The position numbers and the translations under genes were made by a program. From assembly GCF_000186265.1 (NCBI RefSeq), contig NC_014934.1, positions 3,100,001 to 3,164,000 of the forward strand: a stretch of DNA of 64,000 nucleotides, given 5' to 3'. Positions within the stretch are counted from its first letter, which is position 1. Each line of letters begins with the position of its first letter. Under the pieces are notes generated by a model, which saw nothing but the letters and a program-made list of their open reading frames with translations, did not search any database and had not been told where the DNA came from. Source of the DNA: Cellulophaga algicola DSM 14237 (GTDB lineage: Bacteria; Bacteroidota; Bacteroidia; Flavobacteriales; Flavobacteriaceae). Of this stretch, positions 7,842 through 14,335 are shown piece after piece.

Positions 7842-10667
7842 ATGTTCCTAAATCTAATAAAAAAAACATTTGATATAAGAGAAGGAGAGTTTAAGATTTC
7901 TTTTTACATGTTGGCGTATATTTTTTTGGTAATAGCCTCTTTGCTTATCATCAAGCCAACAGTAAACGCTCTATTTTTATCAGAACTGGGTATTGAAAAC
8001 CTTCCGTTGGCATTTCTTCTCGTTGCAGCAACTGCTATTATTAGCTCGTATGCGTATTCACGGGCCTTGGCTCGTTATTCCCTAAAAAAAATAATTAGGT
8101 TTACCTTATTTGTTTCCATTATTCTAATTGTAGTGTTAGCACTTTTGCTGAGATTTCATTTATTAAATAAATGGGCACTATACTTTTTCTATGTTTGGGT
8201 AGCCATACATGCAGTACTTTCTGCCTCTCAGTTTTGGGTCATGGCCAATTTGGTATATAACGCTAGAGAAGCAAAACGCTTATTTGGTTTTATAGGTTCA
8301 GGAGCTATTTTAGGCGGAATTTTAGGAGGGTATTTAACCTCCTTATTAGCACCTCTTATAGGAAACGAAAATGTCATTTTTATTGCCGCATTATTTTTGG
8401 GGATTTGTATCCTATTACTCAATAAAATATGGAAGGCAAGAGTCATAAAATTAAATACCTTTAAACAAAAGAAGCGCACAGGAGTACGAGAGGTAAAACC
8501 AATCACTTTAATTAAAAATTCTAAGCATCTAACTTATTTAGCCGGTATTGTTGGGGTCAGTGTTATTGTCGCAAAACTAGTAGATTACCTGTATAGTGAT
8601 TTTGCATCGGCAAGCATTCCAGATCCAGATGAATTGGCATCCTTTTTTGCTTTTTGGTTTTCAACCTTTAATTTATTGTCTTTATTAATTCAGTTGTTTT
8701 TTACACAACGTGTTGTAGGGGTGTGGGGTGTGGGGTTCTCTTTAATGTTATTACCATTAGGCATATTTGCTGGTGCTGCTTTATTTTTTGTGATCCCAGA
8801 ACTATCCGTAATTATTTTTATTAAAGCCGTAGATGGGACGCTCAAACAGTCCATTCATAAAAGTGCTACGGAACTATTATCACTGCCATTACCTTTTGAT
8901 CTTAAAAACAAAACTAAATCTTTTATAGATGTGGTGGTGGATAGTGTGGCAACGGGTATTGCGGGTTTTATTTTAATTTTCGCTATTAAAGGACTAGAAT
9001 TACCAGTATATTATATCACTTCAATTATTATACTTCTTGTAGGGGTATGGATGTTTTTTATTTATAAAGTTCGGCAAGAATATTTTCAAACTTTTAGGGA
9101 GAACCTTGCAGAATTAGCGAACATTAAACTAAAAGATACGACGAATACTAAAAATGTTTCGGTTGTAGCAGGAATGAAATCTGTTTTTAAATCGGGATCA
9201 GAAGGTCAGATCTTATTTATGTTACAAAAATTACAAGAAATTAATGATAAACGTTTTATCAAAGAGGTAGAATTACTTGTAGACCATCCATCTGTAAAAG
9301 TAAAAACAGCAGCCATTCAAAGTCTTTACTTTTTGAATAGTAATAGCATGATTGCGCAAATACCCACACTATTGCAAAGTGATGATGAAGATTTGGTAGA
9401 AGCTACTTTAGCCTATTTGTTATTGCATGCCCAAAAGAATGAAAACATTGTCTTTGATGTTTATTTAGAGGATAAGAAACCATTAATAGCAACAACTGCA
9501 TTAGTAAGTTTAGCTCGGGAGTCTAGAGATAATTACTCCTTACGAACCAACTATAAACTCCATGATAGAATAAAAAGAGAAATTAGTGTAGTCAAAGAAA
9601 ATGAAAATGATTTAGAGCGTTTACAACTGCTTTTGAAAACGGTGGGCGCAGCTAATATTTCTGAGTTTCATTATTTTATACATGACTATCTTTTGTACCC
9701 TAATGAAGCGGTACAGAAAACAGCAATTATAGCAGCAGGACAAACATTGAGTCCTGAATTTATTCCCTTGGTTGTAGCTTTTTTGCCTAGTAAGAGTTTG
9801 CGATATACAACGATTATGGCACTTCAGAATTACGGACAACAGGTGCAACATACGCTGTTAGAAATGATCAAAGCACATACCGTATCTATTGAAATAGCAA
9901 GGTTTATTCCCTTAGTTTTTAAAGCGTTTCATTCTCAAGATTCTGTTCGCTGTCTGTTTCAGTTATTAGAAGATAAGGATTTAGCTGTCAGATTAGCTGC
10001 TATTCGTGCCTTGAGTGATTTAAAGACAGACTACCCAAATCTTCATTTTAATAATAGTAAAATTGTAGCTAGTATTTATGATGAATGTAAACTGTATCAT
10101 AATACCCTTTCTGCGATGCACACCCAGATTATTGTTTCATATCGAAATAGAAAAAAATCAAAAGAGATTATTTCAGAAGCAGAAAGAGATGCTCGTGCTA
10201 GTTTGTTAGAATTGTTAGAACGTAGGTTAGATGCAGGTTTAGAACGTATTTTTAAACTCTTAGGTTTAAAATATAAGCAGAATGATATTACTATTGCTTA
10301 TGCTGGTTTGGTAAGTGAAAAGCAAGAAGCAAGAACTAATGCTATTGAGTTTTTAGACAATTTACTTTCAGGAGAATTAAAGCGAAAATTACTGCCCATT
10401 ATAGAGAGTAGTGCAGTAGATGTAACTTCAGAAGAAGTAATTCATCAATTTAAGCAAAAAATAGGCACAGAGTTAGAGTGCTTTCAGTTGCTTTTAGAAG
10501 CAAATGATCAAAAACTAAAACTTGCTGTTTTCTTTTTGATGGGAAAACAGCAAGACAAGAAATATCTTCCTTTACTTAAAAAATACTTAGAAGAGGATAA
10601 CTTTAAAATTAGGTCTTTTGCACAAGAAGCAATTGATGAATTAGAGAACGTCAAGAATGAACTATAG
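7842..10667 (+). CDS. Npt/Tlc-like (MFS-type) transporter with long C-terminal HEAT-repeat domain
   Basis: A 941-residue inner-membrane protein. Residues about 15-410 form roughly 11-12 transmembrane helices with a pattern like nucleotide (ATP/ADP) translocase-type transporters: IKPTVNALFLSELG, FWVMANLVYNAREAKRLFG, GAILGGILGGYL. Residues about 430-935 are soluble and built of alpha-helical HEAT-like repeats (e.g. HPSVKVKTAAIQSLYFLNS and DKDLAVRLAAIRALSDL). Similar proteins in Bacteroidetes are annotated Npt1/Npt2-family nucleotide transporters, but the substrate is unproven. It follows an exported serine hydrolase by 18 nt. The HEAT part probably faces the cytoplasm as a scaffold, which is inference. 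Confidence 0.8.
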   Translation: MFLNLIKKTFDIREGEFKISFYMLAYIFLVIASLLIIKPTVNALFLSELGIENLPLAFLLVAATAIISSYAYSRALARYSLKKIIRFTLFVSIILIVVLALLLRFHLLNKWALYFFYVWVAIHAVLSASQFWVMANLVYNAREAKRLFGFIGSGAILGGILGGYLTSLLAPLIGNENVIFIAALFLGICILLLNKIWKARVIKLNTFKQKKRTGVREVKPITLIKNSKHLTYLAGIVGVSVIVAKLVDYLYSDFASASIPDPDELASFFAFWFSTFNLLSLLIQLFFTQRVVGVWGVGFSLMLLPLGIFAGAALFFVIPELSVIIFIKAVDGTLKQSIHKSATELLSLPLPFDLKNKTKSFIDVVVDSVATGIAGFILIFAIKGLELPVYYITSIIILLVGVWMFFIYKVRQEYFQTFRENLAELANIKLKDTTNTKNVSVVAGMKSVFKSGSEGQILFMLQKLQEINDKRFIKEVELLVDHPSVKVKTAAIQSLYFLNSNSMIAQIPTLLQSDDEDLVEATLAYLLLHAQKNENIVFDVYLEDKKPLIATTALVSLARESRDNYSLRTNYKLHDRIKREISVVKENENDLERLQLLLKTVGAANISEFHYFIHDYLLYPNEAVQKTAIIAAGQTLSPEFIPLVVAFLPSKSLRYTTIMALQNYGQQVQHTLLEMIKAHTVSIEIARFIPLVFKAFHSQDSVRCLFQLLEDKDLAVRLAAIRALSDLKTDYPNLHFNNSKIVASIYDECKLYHNTLSAMHTQIIVSYRNRKKSKEIISEAERDARASLLELLERRLDAGLERIFKLLGLKYKQNDITIAYAGLVSEKQEARTNAIEFLDNLLSGELKRKLLPIIESSAVDVTSEEVIHQFKQKIGTELECFQLLLEANDQKLKLAVFFLMGKQQDKKYLPLLKKYLEEDNFKIRSFAQEAIDELENVKNEL

Positions 10668-10699
10668 GGTGCTTTTTGGGCTTTAATATCACGAAACGC

Positions 10700-11431
10700 T
10701 TAAACTAAGGCACCATTAGCACCAATCACTTGTCCTGAGATCCACTTAGAATCATCACTTGCTAAAAACAAAACGACCTTAGCGATATCTATTGGTTTTG
10801 CTAATCTATTAAAAGCATTCATGCCTCTAAGTTTAGTTAAAACTTCCTCAGATTTACCATTTAAAAACATATCTGTTTCCGTTGCTCCTGGAGCTATAGC
10901 ATTTACAGAAATTCCTCGGCCTATTTCTTTAGAAAATACACGCGTCATCTGTTCAACAGCAGCTTTTGTTGCGGAATAGAGGGAATAGGTAGGGAACATT
11001 AATTTAGCGGTACTAGATGAAAAATTAATTATACTGCCATTATCTGCCAATTTGCTACTAGCTTCTTGTAACGTATTAAAAACACCTTTCACATTCACAT
11101 TAAAAAGAGCTGCAAAATCGTCTTCACTACTATCTTTTAATAGTTTAGAAACCATTATTCCTGCATTGTTTACTAAAACATCAATTCTTCCGTAAGTTTC
11201 AAGTGTAGCGTCAAATAATGCGGTTACTTGAGTTTTGTTACTTACATCTGCTTTATGCGCAAATGCTGTTCCTCCGTTTGCGATAATAGTTTCTACCGTT
11301 TGATTGGCTTCTATTTCGCTGTTGGAATGATTTACAACTATTTTTGCGCCGTTTTTAGCCAATAGTATGGCCGTTTCTTTACCAATTCCTCTTGATGCTC
11401 CTGTTACGATGATTACTTTATGTTCTACCAT
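10700..11431 (-). CDS. SDR family NAD(P)-dependent oxidoreductase
   Basis: A 243-residue classical short-chain dehydrogenase/reductase. It has the TGASRGIG cofactor motif at 10-17, NNAGI near 88-92, the catalytic serine region (INFSSST, S139) and Y152-SAT-K156. The C-terminal WISGQVIGANGALV is typical of the FabG-like branch. N35-H-S-N-S after the second strand suggests NADPH rather than NADH. The substrate is unknown. It lies 11 nt after the haloacid-dehalogenase-like gene, in the same leftward unit, and is probably controlled by the TetR protein encoded upstream through the palindrome at 12278-12301. Confidence 0.9.
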   Translation of the reverse strand: MVEHKVIIVTGASRGIGKETAILLAKNGAKIVVNHSNSEIEANQTVETIIANGGTAFAHKADVSNKTQVTALFDATLETYGRIDVLVNNAGIMVSKLLKDSSEDDFAALFNVNVKGVFNTLQEASSKLADNGSIINFSSSTAKLMFPTYSLYSATKAAVEQMTRVFSKEIGRGISVNAIAPGATETDMFLNGKSEEVLTKLRGMNAFNRLAKPIDIAKVVLFLASDDSKWISGQVIGANGALV

Positions 11432-11442
11432 GTGATACTAAT

Positions 11443-12258
11443 TTATGTTAAAGCGATTAATTTGTCTGCAATCAATTTTAGATTAGATTCATTGAATTCA
11501 GGAGTGGGAGCTAAGGGGTATAATTGAGCACCAGGTCTACTTATAAAAGCAGCTCTCCAATTAGCCCAAAGTGCACCAGCAATATCCCAGCCATGTGCTG
11601 CTACTAATAAACATTCCTTTGGTTGTACACCCATTTTTCTTGCTGCCCAATCATAAGCATCCGAATGGGGTTTAAATTTTCCAATATCCTCTACACTTAA
11701 TCGTTCTTCAAATAAATCTATTAAGCCCGAGTTTTCAAACTGCGTTTTTACCCCTAGGTTAGAAGAGTTTGTAAAGGATACAATTTTATAGCCTGCCTTT
11801 TTTAAATTCTCTAATGAGGATCTAACCTCTGGGTGTGCAGGTAAAGATCGTAATGGCTTTAAAATAGCTTCTGTAGCTTGTTCTTTTGTTAATTTAATTT
11901 TGTTGTTAGAAGCTACCATTTGTAAGGTGGCAACACCTACAATTCCAAAATCGTGATATTGTCTAGCTACCGTGTCTACTAATGAATATTGTAACATAGT
12001 GGTAAACCATAAGGACAATAAATCATTTCTTTTTCCCAATGCATTCCCTACACTTTCTCTCATGGCATTAAGGTCTAATAGCGTTTCGTTTACATCAAAG
12101 AAGATAACTTTTGGACGTTCTAATACGTAGGAGATATTTTCTTTTTCTAATTGTGCTTCGTTAGCAGAAAAGCCTAAATGAGGCATAGCCATTCCTGCTA
12201 AACCTAATAGGGCAGACTTTTTTACAAAATTTCTCCTTTGTTCGTTTTGATGACTCAT
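11443..12258 (-). CDS. Haloacid dehalogenase type II-like protein with Tat signal
   Basis: A 271-residue HAD-superfamily protein. The core has the L-2-haloacid dehalogenase pattern: nucleophile D55 in DVNETLLD, the SFTNSS motif (about 160), K/P in KFKPHSDAYDWAA and the VAAHGWDIAGA motif near the end. The N-terminus is unusual for this family: QRRNFVKKSALLGLAGMAM is a twin-arginine signal (RR-x-F-x-K plus hydrophobic stretch), so the enzyme is probably exported folded via Tat. In most relatives it is cytoplasmic. It begins 20 nt or more downstream of a perfect palindrome that matches one before the adjacent tetR gene, so it is likely TetR-repressed together with the SDR gene. Confidence 0.85.
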   Translation of the reverse strand: MSHQNEQRRNFVKKSALLGLAGMAMPHLGFSANEAQLEKENISYVLERPKVIFFDVNETLLDLNAMRESVGNALGKRNDLLSLWFTTMLQYSLVDTVARQYHDFGIVGVATLQMVASNNKIKLTKEQATEAILKPLRSLPAHPEVRSSLENLKKAGYKIVSFTNSSNLGVKTQFENSGLIDLFEERLSVEDIGKFKPHSDAYDWAARKMGVQPKECLLVAAHGWDIAGALWANWRAAFISRPGAQLYPLAPTPEFNESNLKLIADKLIALT

Positions 12259-12277
12259 AATGGGTATAGTTATGTTA

Positions 12278-12301
12278 AAAACATACTAAGTAGTATGTTT
12301 T
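12278..12301. promoter_or_regulatory. TetR-type operator (palindrome upstream of the dehalogenase/SDR pair)
   Basis: A perfect inverted repeat: 11-nt arms AAAACATACTA and TAGTATGTTTT around a 2-nt AG centre. It lies 20 nt upstream of the dehalogenase start codon. Nearly the same sequence (centre GG) sits just upstream of the tetR gene at 12932-12955. Two copies flanking a TetR gene and controlling both units is the normal arrangement for this family. Binding itself is inference. Confidence 0.8.
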
Positions 12302-12315
12302 GTTATAAAAAAAAA

Positions 12316-12918
12316 TTAAGCTTCTAAGTTTTGTAAATATATAGAGAGACCAGAAATGTATTCATCTATGATGGCGTCATCTGTATATAATTTACGAATG
12401 CCACGAATACCTTCAAAAGCACTGATTAAATACACAGCAACAGCTTTGCTTTCGATGTTTTTCTTAATACTATTTTCAGATTTACCTCTATCTATTAAAA
12501 ATATTAAAGCTGCTTGCCACTCCTCAATAATTTTCTTTAAAGCAATTTGATAAACAGTTTCGTTATCTCCTATTTCATTTATTAAATTATTCATGGGGCA
12601 ACCATGCTGCTTCTCAAGAATAGAAAATGATTTAAGACGCTCGATAAAGGTATTTTTTAAAATCTTAATTGCATTACCAGGTTGGTATAAGGGAGCAATC
12701 ATACCGTCATAAACTCTTTGTTTTACTTTGGATGATATTACAGCAATTCCTAATTCTTTTTTATTTTTATAATGATGATAAAAAGCGCCTTTCGTAAGTT
12801 TGGTAGCGAGCATAACCTTATCAATACTAGTGCTCTTAAATCCGTTAGAATAAAATAGCTTAAAAGACTCGTTAAGAATCAATTGTTTTGTGAATTCGGA
12901 TTTCTGCTTTTGCTCCAT
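12316..12918 (-). CDS. TetR/AcrR family transcriptional regulator
   Basis: A 200-residue one-domain-plus-ligand-domain repressor. The N-terminal helix-turn-helix is clear: ESFKLFYSNGFKSTSID, then KVMLATKLTKGAFYHHYKNK (typical GAFYHHFxSK recognition helix). The C-terminal region (about 80-200) is the variable ligand-binding domain with LIEEWQAALIFLID-type helices. The ligand is unknown; given the neighbours (haloacid-dehalogenase-like and SDR), it may be a small organic acid or aldehyde. Two matching palindromes (12278-12301 and 12932-12955) point to autoregulation and control of the adjacent pair. Confidence 0.9.
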   Translation of the reverse strand: MEQKQKSEFTKQLILNESFKLFYSNGFKSTSIDKVMLATKLTKGAFYHHYKNKKELGIAVISSKVKQRVYDGMIAPLYQPGNAIKILKNTFIERLKSFSILEKQHGCPMNNLINEIGDNETVYQIALKKIIEEWQAALIFLIDRGKSENSIKKNIESKAVAVYLISAFEGIRGIRKLYTDDAIIDEYISGLSIYLQNLEA

Positions 12919-12931
12919 TTAGCAAAAGTAT

Positions 12932-12955
12932 AAAAAATACTAGGTAGTATGTTTT
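12932..12955. promoter_or_regulatory. TetR-type operator upstream of the tetR gene
   Basis: The sequence AATACTA GG TAGTATGTTTT begins 14 nt upstream of the tetR ATG. The inner 6-bp arms (ATACTA/TAGTAT, 12937-12942 and 12945-12950) are perfect, and the right half is identical to the operator at 12278-12301. The left outer arm differs at the C of ACATACTA. It is therefore the second, slightly weaker copy and would mediate autorepression. Confidence 0.75.
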
Positions 12956-13073
12956 GTACTTTACTTAATTAACAATGAATTATGATATACTTGCTATAGT
13001 TTACTCACACTAATTTGGAGTGATAAGTATTTAAACGATCTCTTTAGAAGATTTTGGAGGCTACAATAGCGCG

Positions 13074-14333
13074 TTACTTTCTAATGACTTTATCTATGGC
13101 AGATGCTAGATACATATGATCAGAGGCAGAGTTTTTACGCAATACATTGGTCATAAGTACCACCATATATGTACAGTTATCTGGGTGTTCAACGATGATA
13201 ACAGAGTTCATGAAATTTGAAACATTCCCCATGTATTTACCACAAACTTGCCCATTAGAGCGGTCGCATTTGTACAAGCTTCCAGATTTAAAATAAACGG
13301 CAGCATCTTTTAAGGCTGGAGATTGAGCGTATCTAATTCTACGATCGGTCATGTACATTAATCGCTTCATTTCTAAGCTACTATTTTCATCTACAACTTT
13401 GCCTTGCTCTAGTTGTATCAAAAATTTCATAAGTCCAATAGGAGTTCCGGTACTACCTCCTTTATCACCAACATACGTATTAGCACCACCGGTAAAAAAG
13501 CTTCCTAAACGCCACTCTTCATGGGTAATTCCTAATTCGCGAAGCGGCAGGTTTACCACGTCGTTGGCTAAATCTGTAAGTTCTTTTTTAGGCGTTGTTT
13601 TAAAGTAGGCTAGTGCTTTTTCTTCTGTTAATTCAGGATATTCCTTCCCAAAAGCTGCCATTAATAAAGCTTCTCGCCAAACAATACTTGCAGCACCATT
13701 GTTACTTACAGAAAGCATATGATCCGTCCACTCATACAGCGAAAAAACATCACTAGCAATAACTTGGCGCTTTACCAAGGTTTTCTTCTCTACATTGTAA
13801 ATAGGGATGGTGTGTTCATCAGTTAAACCCCAAACTCCTGCTTTTACGGTTTTATTTTTTAATAATGCAGTTCTACTTTCCCATGAATCAGGGTAAATCT
13901 TAGCCAATTGTGTGAACAAAGCATTTAATACCGCTAGTTTACCTACGCTACCGGGTTGATACCCTGCAGTTTCATTTCTTTTCGCAAAACGGATGCTATC
14001 TAAATCTGAAATATCTAAAACGGCTAAAGAGTAACTTTTATCTAATCCCTTGAACAAACCTCCAATTTCTTTCTGAAAATCTTCATCTACTTGTAAAAAA
14101 CTACCAACACTATCTGATGCTTTTGACCTTAGATTTAATTGAATAGCACTCCATGATTTTTTTGCTCCTTCAGGCAAAGGTGTGGTCTCTTTCAATTCGC
14201 CACTATTAATTAATTCTAATCGAAGCAAACGTCTAATTCCTGTTTGTTCATACCCATCAATTGGATAAAAGACAATGGCTGTAAATGCAAAACAAGAACT
14301 AATTAGTATTCCGAGTATGAGTATTTTTTTCAT
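13074..14333 (-). CDS. Exported penicillin-recognising-fold serine hydrolase (beta-lactamase-like)
   Basis: A 419-residue protein with an N-terminal hydrophobic signal/anchor (about 3-24). It carries S129-V-G-K132 (SxxK), S210-N-N212 (SxN) and FKSGSLY near residue 360 (KTG equivalent), so it is an active-site-intact member of the class A beta-lactamase/DD-peptidase fold. A cysteine pair flanks the last motif (C...CGKYMG), suggesting a disulfide in the periplasm. It starts 2 nt after the stop of the exported PEP-synthase-like gene upstream (14336-17239), so the two are almost certainly one operon. It is distinct from the 305-residue hydrolase at 6906. The substrate is unknown. Confidence 0.8.
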   Translation of the reverse strand: MKKILILGILISSCFAFTAIVFYPIDGYEQTGIRRLLRLELINSGELKETTPLPEGAKKSWSAIQLNLRSKASDSVGSFLQVDEDFQKEIGGLFKGLDKSYSLAVLDISDLDSIRFAKRNETAGYQPGSVGKLAVLNALFTQLAKIYPDSWESRTALLKNKTVKAGVWGLTDEHTIPIYNVEKKTLVKRQVIASDVFSLYEWTDHMLSVSNNGAASIVWREALLMAAFGKEYPELTEEKALAYFKTTPKKELTDLANDVVNLPLRELGITHEEWRLGSFFTGGANTYVGDKGGSTGTPIGLMKFLIQLEQGKVVDENSSLEMKRLMYMTDRRIRYAQSPALKDAAVYFKSGSLYKCDRSNGQVCGKYMGNVSNFMNSVIIVEHPDNCTYMVVLMTNVLRKNSASDHMYLASAIDKVIRK

Positions 14334-14335
14334 GG

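Noticed and set aside
13054-13064. GGAGGCTAC, identical to the first nine bases at the end of the IS inverted repeat, as a sign of a second IS copy
   Set aside because: Only nine bases match, the sequence then differs (AATAG instead of TGAAAA), and no transposase or second end lies nearby.
13074-14333. True class A beta-lactamase (antibiotic resistance gene)
   Set aside because: SxxK, SxN and KSG are present, but length, extra domain parts and lack of a clear Glu166-type loop argue against calling it a penicillinase.
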